DNA from: Dermatemys mawii
Taxonomy: Eukaryota; Chordata; Testudines; Dermatemydidae
Length of the DNA stretch: 64,000 bases
Assembly (NCBI GenBank): GCA_007922305.1
Contig: ML677385.1
Location: 6,846,336-6,910,335 of the forward strand
Direction: 5' to 3'
The position numbers and the translations under genes were made by a program. Below the pieces are notes generated by a model, which saw only the letters and a list, made by a program, of their open reading frames with translations, did no database searches and was not told where the DNA came from. How positions within the stretch are numbered: position 1 is the first letter of the stretch; the number at the start of each line of letters is the position of its first letter. Positions 1-9,665 of this stretch are shown here, piece by piece.

Positions 1-1285
1 GAGGAGAAAATAGTGCCCGACAAGGCACTGGCAAAACAGATTAACTATGCTTAATATTAAATGGGCCAGGCTAAATGATAGGTAGTCTGCGCAAGTGAGA
101 GAGAGGACACACAGGGCCCCTCCCACCAGAGCTCTCACCCAGGAAACACCCATATGGCAAGTTTTGCCCTGACTTCAGTGGGAGCAGCACTGGGCCCATA
201 GTACTTGAAAACTTCAGATTAGCTGGGAGTTGCTACTGGGTTTAAAAGTGGCTGAAGGACCATAAATAAATAGCTAATGGCTAGCACCAAGGCACTGAGT
301 TGTTTATTTGTGGGGGCAGGGGGCGGGAGAAACTACAGTGATTGCTGCGGGAACAATCAATGTAACATTTCCATTAGCCATCTAGGGATAATAGCATGTC
401 AGTAAGACTTGCAGAGGAGTCTAGAAGTAGGAAAATAAGTCTGTATTGAATTCATGATACCTCTTTGCCAGGGAAGGCTAATGTCAGTAGATGTTATTGG
501 TTTTTCAACATTTCCAATGCCAGAAATGTGTAAATAGACAAGACCTGCAAAATTCTACTTGATGTGGGTATTTTTTGTTTGATGAAATAAACAATAAAAT
601 ATCATCAGCTTTATCATTATCATCAAGGTAAGGGACAAGCAAGCAGATGTTATGCCCTGGTCACCTATATTTTAATGACAATTTGGAAGACTGAAATATG
701 TTTGTCCCTCCCCTTCGCAGTGATGGAGTAAATGCTATGCAACTCCTGCAGAAGCGATCTCCTTTATAAGGAAGGGATACCAACCACAACGTTCAGAACT
801 GCACCTGGATCCCTATTGGACTGCTCCAAGAGGCCGGACAGTAATATGGAGGGGTTGGAGAGGGTGTTCAGACCCAGCTGGGGGGCTTCACTTAGCCTCT
901 TATAGAGACAGGAGCTAATAATGACTTTCTAATCTGGATCTGAACCTTCCCAGAATTGAAAGGTGTTCACATGGGAAGTTTGTATTATAACTTACCTCCA
1001 ATCTTCTGTACATGATGTAACCTTCATTCATTTCAGCATGGCTTGGGACAAAGACTTAGAAATCGGGCTGCACTAAGGCAAAAAAGCAAACAAACCCTCA
1101 TTGGGCCAAGAAACACCCTCTTTTCAGAGCCTATGAGTGGGATCTGCAAAGGGACTTTGGTGTTTCGCTGAGCAGCACAATGGCTAACTTTTAGGCACCT
1201 AGAAAATCCCAAGAACAACACTATGACCACAAAGCAAACTGGGAACCGAGGCTCCCTTTACAGTGAATGCGAAGAGGTAGGTGCC
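1..1285. other. Intergenic DNA, no gene recognised
   Basis: I see no coding frame with recognisable protein features and no RNA gene here. The short frames near the right edge run into the first transposon. A stretch near 160-210 resembles the dispersed reptile repeat wording around GCCCTGACTTCAGTGGGA, but it is too short to classify. Confidence 0.6.
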
Positions 1286-2079
1286 TTAGGCCTTGGTTAC
1301 ACTTGCACGTTAGAGCACATTAAAGCAGCCCAGTGCGCTCTAACTCACTCCCCATCCACGCTGGCAAGGCACGTAGAGCGCTCTGACCCCATGGCTAGAA
1401 TGCTCCTGGTAATCCACCTCAGTGAATGGAATAACGTTTGATGTGCCCCCGCTGGAGCGCCGTGGCACCAGTGTGAATGCCCTGATCTAACTGGCCTCCA
1501 GAAGTGTCCCTCAATGCCTGTTCTAGCCACTCTGGTCATCAGTTTGAACTCTGCTGCCCTGTCCTCAGGTGACCAACTGTCAGATCCGCCCTTTAAATTC
1601 CCTGGGAATTTTGAAAATCCCCTTCCTGTTTGCTCAGCAAGGCGTGGAGTGCTCTTAGCACATCTTTCCAGGTGACATGCCTCCCTGCGCCAGGCAGTCC
1701 CCGGTACGGAGCAATGGCGAGGTGCTGGACCTCATCAGTGTTTCAGGGGGAGGAAACTGTCCAGTCTCAGCTGCACTCCAGCTGTAGGAATTATGATACC
1801 TACGGGCAGATTAACAAGGACCATTATAGAAAGAGGCTATGACCGGGATGCAGTGCAGTGCAGAGTTAAAGTAAAGGAGCTGCGGAATGTCTACTGCAAA
1901 GCACGCGAGGCGAACGGCCGCTCCAGTGCTGCCCCCATGACCTGCAAATTCTACAAAGAGCTGGACGTGATACTTGGTGATTCCATCTCCACTCCGAAGA
2001 CCACCATGGACACGTCAGGCCAGTTCAACCAAGGAAGAGGAGGAGGAGGGAAGTGAGAGCAATGGTACTGAGGAGGAGG

Positions 2080-2272
2080 AATCAGAGAGGTATCTGTGTT
2101 AGTTTGGAATTGCAGAAGTGACAGAGTCCTGTGGCACCTTAAAGACTAACTAAAGTATTGAAGCATAAGCTTTCATGGGCTAATACTCACTTTGTCAGTT
2201 GCATGCAGTGGAAGGAATAAATCAGAGGCAAGGACTAGGTTAGAGATAACAAGGTTAGTCCAATCAGGCTGA
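2080..2272 (-). mobile_element. Penelope-like element terminal fragment
   Basis: The sequence matches the left terminal arm of the Penelope-like element at 29341: AATCAGAG start, TTGGAATTGCAGAAGTGAC, AGTCCTGTGGCACC, GCATAAGCTTTC and a GATAACAAGGTTAGT-type tail. It carries no coding sequence. It interrupts the acidic-linker region of the Myb/SANT pseudogene of Harbinger copy 1: copy 2 has continuous sequence up to the shared GCATGCAGCCAGGAGCT, where this copy has the insert. I could not define a clean target duplication, so the right edge is approximate. Confidence 0.7.
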
Positions 2273-3241
2273 AGACACCCAGAATCCCTAGATGCATGCA
2301 GCCAGGAGCTGTTCTCAAGCCAGGAAGAAGGTAGCCAGTTGCGGCGGCCGGTGCGTGGTGAAGAACAAGCACCAGAGGAGGTTCCCGGTAAACAGCTTTT
2401 ATTTTGGGAAGGAAGTTATTGGGTGCGGGCGCTTGGGATGAGGAGGGTTAGGACTCCGTGCATGCCTAGATGCAGAATAGGGTGTTGATGTTCCCTCTCG
2501 CATGGTGGTAATAGGTCTCAGTGATCTCCTCAAAGGTCTCATCCAGAACGTGGGCAATGCACTTGCGCAGGTTTCTTGGGAGAGCCACTGTGGTCCTTGT
2601 TCCAGTCAGGCTAATGTGTCTGCACCACTGTGCTGTGAGGGGTGAGGGGACCATTGCTGCACACAGGCAAGCTCATTGTAGTAGAAGACTCTCCCTTTCT
2701 TTCCAGGTCATCCTCAGCAGCGAGATATCTTCCAGCGCAAACTCCTATGGAAAATGTGGGGATGGTGTTCAGTTTAGGTGTCCCCTGCAGCTCTTGGCTC
2801 TCCCCAAGGCACAGAAACCCAGAGGATAGTACAGACATGAAACAATCAGTCCCCCTTGACCTTGTGCTTACTTGCCATTTTGGGGCTCCTGTGTTTTATG
2901 TGCACTCGCTTTGGGATGGGCAAATTATGCTATTGTGTAGACTGTGCTTGCCCTTACGGGGGAATCATTGTTTTGTCTGATGTCAACAATGCTGCCTGTG
3001 TTAAGTGTTGCATTTTGCCTTTTGAGATCTCAGCCATCCGTGTTATCACCAGCCGAAAGAATTAGGAAGAGGACACGTAGAGGCAAAGAAGACATGCTGC
3101 ATGAAGTAATGCAGCAGTCCCCTAACAAGAATCTAAGAGCACAGGAGTGGAGGGAGAGTGAAAGGAGGATCCGCCAGCAGAACGAGGATCACCGGCACAA
3201 AAGCACAAAGCTCCGGCAGCAAAGTATGGATTGGCTGAGAT

Positions 3242-3362
3242 TAGGGTGACCAGACAGGAAATGTGAAAAATCGGGCCCGGGGGAGGTTAATAGGAGCCTA
3301 TATAAGAAAAAGACCCCAAAATTAGGACTGTCCCTATAAAATAGGGACATCTGGTCGCCCTA
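3242..3362. mobile_element. 121-bp hAT-type MITE inside the Myb pseudogene
   Basis: It has terminal inverted repeats, TAGGGTGACCAGA at the left and TCTGGTCGCCCTA at the right (12 of 13 complementary). A perfect 8-bp target duplication, GCTGAGAT, lies at 3234-3241 and 3363-3370. An 8-bp duplication is the hAT signature. It is too short to encode protein, so it must have been moved in trans. It splits the charged C-terminal exon of the Harbinger copy 1 Myb gene. Confidence 0.85.
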
Positions 3363-3868
3363 GCTGAGATGGAATGACAAGTGGACTCTATCCAGACACT
3401 CGTAGATATGCAGGTAAAGCACTACCGCCCCCGCTTGTCCCAAAACTCTTTCCCTTGTGCTCCCATGTAACCTGCAACCCACTCTCCCCAACATCTGGGT
3501 TCTTTTTGCCACCAGCTGCCTCCAACCTGTAGCTTCACCACCCAGCCTTGGAAACTACAATCCTTACCCACTGCACTCAACCCCCATCACCATGCATCAT
3601 AGCCACCCTGAAGTGCAGCACTCATTGCACAGTATTCCAGACAGGAAGGTTGAGTATAATAACAGGACATACGCAACTCTGTAATTGTACCGTTCCTCAC
3701 TCCACACCCTTACCCTTTCTGTTTTCCAAGCAGTTGTGTTTCTTTTCGATAAATGAATTTTCTTTTCAATAACAGGATTATTTGGCTTCGAAAGCATCCT
3801 TTATTATTGCATAAAGTAAAAAATACCTTAGACCAGGAAAGCAACAGGCACTGCAAGGGCACCAGACA

Positions 3869-5054
3869 TTACTGGTGGCTTTCAGCCTCAAATTGCTCCC
3901 TCAAGGCATCCCTAATCCTTGCAGCCCCACGCTGGGCCCCTCTAATAGCCCTACTCTCTGGCTGTTCAAGTTCAGCCTTCAGGTATTGCACCTCTGAGTT
4001 CCATGCCTGAGTGAATCTTCCCCCTTCCCTTCACAAATGTTAGGGAGGATACAGCATGTGGACAGCATTCCTGGGGTATATCATCAGCCTGGTCCAGCTT
4101 CCCATACAGACAGCACCAGGGGCCCTTTAAATGGTGAAAAGCACATTCACAGTCATTCTGCACCAGCTGCACCTTGCTGCTGTCCGGGCTCCCTGCGTAG
4201 GGTTTCATGAGCCACATCATTAAAAGGTAAGCAGGGTCTCCAAGGATCACAACGGGCATTTCGATGATGGTGATCCTCTGGTCTGGGAAAAAAGTCCTGG
4301 CCTGCAGTCTCCTGAACAGGCCAGTGTTCCAAACGATGTGTGCACCATGCACCTTTCCAGGCCAGCCTGCATTAATGTCAATGAAATGCCCACGGTGATC
4401 CACAAGCACCTGGAGAACCCTAGAGAAATACCCCTTTTGATTAATGTACTCAGAGGTTAGCTGGGCTGGTGCCAGAACTGGAATATGAGTTCCATCTATA
4501 GCCCCTCTGCAGTTAGGGAAACCCACTTGTCCAAAGCCAGAGTCACAACTCTTCGGAACAGGATGTGATTAATGGCCTTGCAAACTTGCATCAACACAAT
4601 TCCAGCGGTTGACTTTCCCACTCCAAACTGGTTACTGACCAGTTGGTAGCTGTCTGGAGCTGCTAGCTTCCAGAGTGCAATAGCCACCCGCTTCTTCACC
4701 AGCAGGGCAGCTCTCGATCTCGTTTCCTTGAACCACAGGGTGGGGGTGAGCTCCTCACACAGTCCCATGAAAGTGGCTTTTCTCATCCGAAGCTTCTGCA
4801 GCCACTGCTCGTCATCCCAGACTTGCAGGACGATGTGATTTCACCACGCAGTGCTTGTTTCCCAAAAGCGGCGTTCCACGGGTGGTGAGCATATCCATGA
4901 ATGCCACAAGCAATTTCGTATCGTACGCGTTACTCAAGTCGATATCATCATCGGAGTCCTCACTGTCAGTTTTAATCTGAAGGAGTAACTCAACTGCCAA
5001 ATGTGATGTGCTGGCAAGACTCGTCAGCATGTTCCTCAGCAGTTCGGGCTCCAT
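3869..5054 (-). pseudogene. PIF/Harbinger DDE transposase of copy 1, broken
   Basis: This is homologous along its length to the intact transposase of copy 2 at 7798-9210. It spans three frames. The N-terminal part starts with the conserved MEPELLRNMLT at 5054. The middle part (4496-4786) holds the helix-turn-helix stretch ending in GVGKSTAGIVLMQ. The catalytic part (about 3972-4526) holds AIDGTHIP and ILGDPAY. At least two frameshifts separate these parts. About 30 bases are missing just before GFPNC relative to copy 2, and the segment before the third acidic residue is shortened (SSKVQLVQNDCECAF). The C-terminal end is recognisable in nucleotide sequence to about 3869. It would not make active enzyme. 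It is useful for showing the ancestral ATG start that copy 2 has lost. Confidence 0.8.
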
Positions 5055-5430
5055 CCTCACAGACTGAAAGGGAAGACAGAGTGCGCAGTACAAAACACAT
5101 TGAAAGATGGCACCAAATGTGGACAGAAGCACAGGGATGTGAACAGATGCATCATGGGGCATAGGGACAGGACCCAGAATGCCCCCAAGCCCACTGCCCC
5201 CTTCCCACAAGCCACAATGGAAAGAGGTGCTCTGTGGGATAGCTGCCCAAAATACACTGCTTCCAATGCTGTTGCAAGTGCCACAAATGTGGTCACACCG
5301 GTGCGCTTGCAGCTGTCAGTGCGGACAGACTGGAGCGCTTTCCCTACTGCACTCTCTGAAGGCTGGTTTAACTCAAAGTGCCCTACATCTGCAAGTGTAG
5401 CCAAGACCTAAGGCCATGGTTACACTGGCA

Positions 5431-5448
5431 CTTTATAGCGCTATAAAG
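5431..5448. repeat. 18-bp perfect palindrome in the Harbinger subterminal region
   Basis: CTTTATAGCGCTATAAAG is fully self-complementary and lies 19 bases inside the left end of copy 2. Related AGCGCTATA or TAGCGCTA motifs recur across 5450-5590 and again at about 9318-9372. The related non-autonomous element at 29103 has the same site with one change (CTTTATAGTGCTATAAAG, 29121-29138). Subterminal palindromes of this kind are candidate binding sites for the transposase or the Myb-like partner. That role is inferred. Confidence 0.6.
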
Positions 5449-5833
5449 CCCCCAGGAGCGCTATAACCTACTATCCGTCCACACTGGCAAGGCACATAGA
5501 GCTCTATAACCGTGGAGTTATAGCGCTCCTGGTAATCCACCTCCACATGGGGAATAAGGGCTGTAGTGCAGCTGCTGTAGCGCTACGGCGAGAATGTGGA
5601 CACCCACTACGCATTAATTGGCCTCTAGCCTGTCCCATAATTCCCGTTCGAGCCACTCTGGTCATCAATTGCAAACTCTTTTGTCCTGTCCTCAGGTGAC
5701 CACACGTCAGACCTGCCCTTTAAAGTTCCAGGGAAATTTGAAAATCCCCTTCCTGTTTGCTCCAGCCAAGCGTGGCGTGCTCTCAGGGAATCCTTGCAGG
5801 TGATCATTCTGCTTGATCATGACTCCACGTGCC

Positions 5834-7564
5834 ATGCCTCCTTGCAATAGGCGAGCCCCAGCGTGGAGCAATAGCAAGGTGCTGGATCTCATCAGCTGTT
5901 GGGGGGAAGAGGCTGTTCAGTCTCAACTGCGGTCTAGCCGCAGGAATTATGATACCTATGGGCAGATATCACGGGCCTTGGCGGAAAGAGGCCATAAGCG
6001 GGACACTCTGCAGTGCCGTGTTAAGGTAAAGGAGCTTAGGAATGCGTATCACAAAGCCTGCAAGGCAAACGGCCGCTCTGGGGCAGCCCCGGTGACTTGC
6101 AGATTTTATAAGAAGCTGCACGCGATACTTGGTGGTGATCTTACATGCACTCCATCGACCACCACGGACACTTCCCAGCCCACCAGTGAAGGGGGGGGGG
6201 TGAGGAGGAGGATGAAAAAGAGGAGGAGGAGGAGAAGGTGGCAGCGACCCAGGGCACGGAGGAGTCCCTGGACGCATGCAGCCAGGAGCTCTTCTCAAGC
6301 CAGGAGGAGGGCAGACAGACACAGCGTCTGGCGGTTGCAGGGGGCAGCACAGCAGCGGATTGCGGAGGTAAAGCTGCTTTTCTATTGGGAAGGCAGGCAG
6401 CTTCGGGTGGAAAGGGATGCTTGCATGCTTGCCTACATGTGGAATAGTGCATTGATGTAGACTATCACATCACAGTAATCGTCATCAGTAATCTCTTCAA
6501 AGGTCTCAATAAGAGCGCTTGCAATGCGCCTGGGCAGTTTTCCCAGGAGAGCCAGAGTGGCCCCCATCCCGGTCACGGTCACTAGTCCTCGCCACTGTGC
6601 TACGATGGGTGGGGGGAGCATTGCTGCACAGAGGCAAGCTGCATATGGCCCTGGGCAGAAGCCGCATCTCATTAGAATCCCCTCCCTTTCTTCCTCGGTC
6701 ACCCGCAGCAGCGAGATATCTTCCAGGACAAACACCTACGGAGAATGTTGGGACAGTGTTCAGAGTAGGGCTCTCGCCACTTCCCGGCACTCCCCCCCTC
6801 CCCCCCCGCTGCCACAGCACAGCACGACAGGGAAACAATCATTCCCCCTGCCTCTGGAGAGGACTCACCATGGCAGGAGCTCCGTTGTTGTCTGTGTGCT
6901 CTCTGCGGGACAGGCAAATGAGGAATGCGGGGGAATCATCGGCATGTCTGCTGTTTACAAGGGAGCCACTGTTACATGTATCTTTTTCTTTTAGAAGCAT
7001 CGACCTTGAGCCCTGTGCCATCAATGTTATCAGCAGCTGACAGGCTGAGGCGACTGAGGAAGAGGCCACGAAAGAGCAAAGAGGATCTAGTACAGCAAGT
7101 AATGCAACAGGCTGTAATGGAGAATCAAATTGCACAGAGGTGGAGGGAGGATGAGAGCAAGCTGAGGGAGAAGACGCAGCAGGAGAATGCGATTCACCGG
7201 CAGGAAAGCACTGATAAGCTGCTCTCATTACTGCAGCTTCAATTGCAGACTATGCAGCGGATTGCCACCCTTCAGGAGGAGAAGCACCGCGCTCTCCACC
7301 CCCCTTTATCATTTGCCCCAAAACCCTTCCCCTTCTGGCCCTCTGTACCCTCCAGGCCACTATCATCAGCTATCTGGTTATCACCACCCACAGCTGCCTC
7401 CAACCCCTCTGTCTTCACCGAACAACCCCCAAACCCAGGACTCTTATCCACTGCACTCAACCCCTAATAACATGCCTTATTGCCCTCCGCAAATAGGGTT
7501 CCGGGGACATGGCAACTCTGAGGGCACTGGAGACTCAGAGATCTGGACATATTCCAATCTCTGA
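5834..7564 (+). pseudogene. Myb/SANT-like DNA-binding protein of Harbinger copy 2, two exons, two frameshifts
   Basis: This is the Myb/SANT-like accessory protein of a PIF/Harbinger transposon. Exon 1 runs from the ATG at 5834 (another in-frame ATG lies at 5813) to a donor GAG|GTAAAG at 6367. It encodes the trihelix-like domain with W/aromatic core residues (APAWSNSKVLDLIS, CRVKVKELRNAYHKAC, CRFYKKLHAILGG), then an acidic linker ending in SQELFSSQEEG. Exon 2 starts after a TTTTTCTTTTAG acceptor at 6995. It encodes a basic, heptad-like region (RLRRLRKRPRKSKED) and a proline-rich tail ending in WTYSNL at 7564. Both splice sites are phase 1, so they are compatible. The frame breaks at a run of ten G (6191-6200) and again near a C run at about 7299-7304. 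Both are homopolymers, so assembly error is a real alternative to true decay. Confidence 0.75.
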
Positions 7565-7797
7565 CAGACTCCATCTCACCCCAATTGCACCTCCCCCCGC
7601 TTCTCCCACACATGCATCGAAATCTTTTCTTTCAGCAACCGAAGTAGCTGTTGAATAAATGAATTGTCTTTTTAATAAATGAGTTTCTTTATTCAGTGTA
7701 CATAGATTATTAGTGGCTACAGAAAAGCAAATGCCTGTTCCTATTAAAAGAATGCACACTCCCCCCCCTTCCTCCCTCTCTCCCTCTGGACCTCCCT

Positions 7798-9210
7798 TTA
7801 GAACTGGCTTTCAGCCTCAAAATGCTCCCTCAAGTTATCCCTGATCCTAACAGCCTCGCGCTGGGCTCCTCTAAGAGCCCTGCTCTCTGGCTGTGCGAAT
7901 GTGGCCTCCAGGCGTTGAACCTCCGAGGACCATGCCTGAGTGAAGCCTTTGCCCTTCTGCTCACAAAGATTATGTAGGGCACAGCATGCGGAAATAACCG
8001 CAGAGATACTACCCTCAGCCAAGTCTAGCTTCCCATAAAGACAGCGCCAGCGCGCTTTGAGACGCCAAAAAGCACACTCCATAGTCATTCGACACCGGCT
8101 AAGCCTGTAGTGGAACCTTTCCTGGCTGCTGTCCAGGCTCCCTGTGTAGGGTTTCATGAGCCAGGGCATTAAAGGGTAAGCGGGGTCGCCAAGAATCATG
8201 ATAGGCATTTCGACTTCCCCCATGGGGATCTGCTGGTCTGGGAAAAAAGTCCCGGCTTGCAGCTTCGTGAACAGGCTGGTGTTGCGGAAGATGCATGCAT
8301 CATGCACCTTTCCAGACCAGCCTGTGTTAATGTCAGTAAAACGCCCACGGTGATCTACAAGCGCCTGGAAAATCATGGAGAAGTACCCCTTTTGGTTAAT
8401 GTACTCGTCTGCTAGGTGGGCGGGCACCAGAATAGGTATATGGGTCCCATCTATTGCCCCTCCACAGTTAGGGAAACCCATTTCTTCAAAGCCAGCAACA
8501 ATGTCATGGACGTTACCCAGAGTCACGATTTTTCGTAGCAGGATGCGATTAATGGCCTTGCACACTTGCATCAGCACAACTCCAATGGTCGACTTTCCCA
8601 CCCCAAAGTGGTTGGCCATCGATCGGTAGCTGTCTGGGGTGGCCAGCTTCCAGATGGCGATAGCCACCCGCTTCTCCACCGGGAGGGCAGCTCTCAATCT
8701 GGTGTCCTTGCGCCGCAGGGCAGGGGCGAGTTCAGCACACAGTGCCATGAAAGTGGCTTTTCTCATGCAAAAGTTTTGCAGCCACTGCTCGTCGTCCCAC
8801 ACTTGCATGACGATGCAATCCCACCACTCAGTGCTTGTTTCCTGTGCCCAGAAGTGGCGTTCCACGGCCATCGGCATGTCCGTTAATGACACAAGCTTTG
8901 TGTCAAATGCGTTCACTGCTTCGATCTCGTCTTCAGACCCATCACTGTCATCCTGCATGTGAAGGATTAACTCCACTGCACACAGAGATGTGCTAGCAAC
9001 AGTCGTCAGCATGTCCCTCAGCAGTTCTGGATTCACTGTGGCACACGAAAATGGAAGACGGAGCGCACCTTGCTGAAACCGTTGAAAGATGGCGCCTGAG
9101 GTGGACGAAAACCCAGGGATTGCTGGGATATGCCATGAAGCATCATGGGTAGTTGGAACAGGATGCAGAATGCCCTGCAAGTGACACCCCCCTATCACAA
9201 GGCATTGCAC
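7798..9210 (-). CDS. PIF/Harbinger DDE transposase (HARBI1-like), intact frame
   Basis: A transposase/nuclease of the PIF/Harbinger (DDE_4, HARBI1-like) family, which cuts and joins transposon ends at 3-bp TWA targets. The 470-residue frame has no stop. A helix-turn-helix-like segment (SYRSMANHFGVGKST) lies at about residues 194-208. The catalytic triad is visible: D254 in GAIDGTHIP, D342 in ILGDPAYPL and E378 in MTMECAFW, followed by the usual LKARWRCLYG. The C-terminal CALHNLCE motif is present. The start is uncertain. Copy 1 begins MEPELL, whereas here the equivalent codon (9034-9036) is GTG, giving VNPELL. The frame stays open upstream to an ATG at 9210, and the next ATG downstream is at 9012. 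A start near 9036 would give about 412 residues, a usual length for the family. It faces the Myb gene convergently. Activity cannot be judged from sequence alone. Confidence 0.85.
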   Translation of the reverse strand: MQCLVIGGCHLQGILHPVPTTHDASWHIPAIPGFSSTSGAIFQRFQQGALRLPFSCATVNPELLRDMLTTVASTSLCAVELILHMQDDSDGSEDEIEAVNAFDTKLVSLTDMPMAVERHFWAQETSTEWWDCIVMQVWDDEQWLQNFCMRKATFMALCAELAPALRRKDTRLRAALPVEKRVAIAIWKLATPDSYRSMANHFGVGKSTIGVVLMQVCKAINRILLRKIVTLGNVHDIVAGFEEMGFPNCGGAIDGTHIPILVPAHLADEYINQKGYFSMIFQALVDHRGRFTDINTGWSGKVHDACIFRNTSLFTKLQAGTFFPDQQIPMGEVEMPIMILGDPAYPLMPWLMKPYTGSLDSSQERFHYRLSRCRMTMECAFWRLKARWRCLYGKLDLAEGSISAVISACCALHNLCEQKGKGFTQAWSSEVQRLEATFAQPESRALRGAQREAVRIRDNLREHFEAESQF

Positions 9211-9519
9211 CAGATCCGGAAGAGGTGTACTGTGGGATACCTGCCCTAATGCGCTGCTCTTAATGCCACAAATGTGGCCATGCTATACCGCTGGCGCGTC
9301 TCAGTGTGGACACGCAATAGCGCTATACATATTACTGTATAAGGGGACCGCTATAACCAATAGCGCTATAATCCTGTAAGTGTAACCATGCCCTTAGAAT
9401 GCTATCCACAGAAGCCAGCAAGCTCCTGCTTCAGCTAGCCCCGGGGAGATGCTGATGTGCTAAGTCACCCATCCTACCCTTTCTCAGAGATAGGCCAGGG
9501 GTTAGGGAACCACTTTGCT

Positions 9520-9665
9520 AGCAATTCACAACATTCTTCAGTGTCTCTGTAGTTGTTTCTGAGCCCTCTATTCTCTCCTTTCTCCCCCTATGCTGGGAGG
9601 GCTTGAACCTGGGCCTCCCACATCTTGGGCAAGTGCTCTAACCACTGGGCTAAGAGGTGGGCACT
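9520..9665 (-). repeat. tRNA-derived SINE, minus orientation
   Basis: Read on the - strand, the head shows an A-box-like TTAGCCCAGTGGTTAGAGCA and a B-box-like CCAGGTTCAAGCCC at tRNA spacing, followed by a non-tRNA tail at lower coordinates. This is the internal pol III promoter layout of tRNA-derived SINEs. It lacks a clean cloverleaf, so it is not a tRNA gene. Confidence 0.55.

Larger units (their letters stand above)
1678..3684 (+). pseudogene. Myb/SANT-like DNA-binding protein of Harbinger copy 1, disrupted
   Basis: This corresponds to the second protein of PIF/Harbinger elements, a Myb/SANT (trihelix-like) factor that binds DNA and helps bring the transposase to the nucleus and the transposon ends. 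The probable start is the ATG at 1678 (MPPC..., as in copy 2). The N-terminal helix region (SNGEVLDLIS) is in one frame and the rest of the domain (QCRVKVKELRN, CKFYKELDVILG) is in another, so a frameshift lies between about 1745 and 1790. The acidic linker is cut by a Penelope fragment at about 2080-2272. A coiled-coil-like, charged C-terminal exon (LSPAERIRKRTRRGKED) lies near 3020-3240 and is interrupted by a 121-bp hAT MITE. The proline-rich tail ends near 3684. It cannot make an intact protein as read. Confidence 0.75.
1289..5408. mobile_element. PIF/Harbinger DNA transposon, copy 1 (decayed)
   Basis: The ends form an inverted pair: the left end begins GGCCTTGGTTACACTTGCA, and the right end read in reverse begins GGTCTTGGCTACACTTGCA, 17 of 19 matching. 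It is flanked by TTA at 1286-1288 and TAA at 5409-5411, the 3-bp TWA target class known for PIF/Harbinger. Inside are a + strand Myb/SANT-like gene and a - strand DDE transposase gene, the two-gene set of this superfamily. Both genes are broken. Two younger insertions lie within it, a Penelope fragment near 2080-2272 and a hAT MITE at 3242-3362. The next Harbinger copy starts immediately after the shared TAA. Confidence 0.85.
5412..9393. mobile_element. PIF/Harbinger DNA transposon, copy 2 (largely intact)
   Basis: The left end begins GGCCATGGTTACAC and the right end read in reverse begins GGGCATGGTTACAC, 13 of 14 matching. It is flanked by TAA (5409-5411, shared with copy 1) and TTA (9394-9396). 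Subterminal regions carry several copies of an AGCGCTATA-type motif. Inside are a + strand Myb/SANT-like gene with two frameshifts and a - strand transposase with a continuous frame. At 3982 bp it is similar in length to copy 1 and in the same orientation. Better preservation than copy 1 suggests that it inserted later, which is inference. Confidence 0.88.

Noticed and set aside
5968..6452. Antisense frames opposite the copy 2 Myb gene
   Set aside because: They mirror the poly-glutamate linker coding and GC-rich codons of the Myb gene; the + strand frame carries the recognisable domain.
9592..9665. Possible functional tRNA gene on the minus strand
   Set aside because: The A and B boxes are present, but the acceptor and anticodon arms do not pair well, and a SINE-like tail follows.
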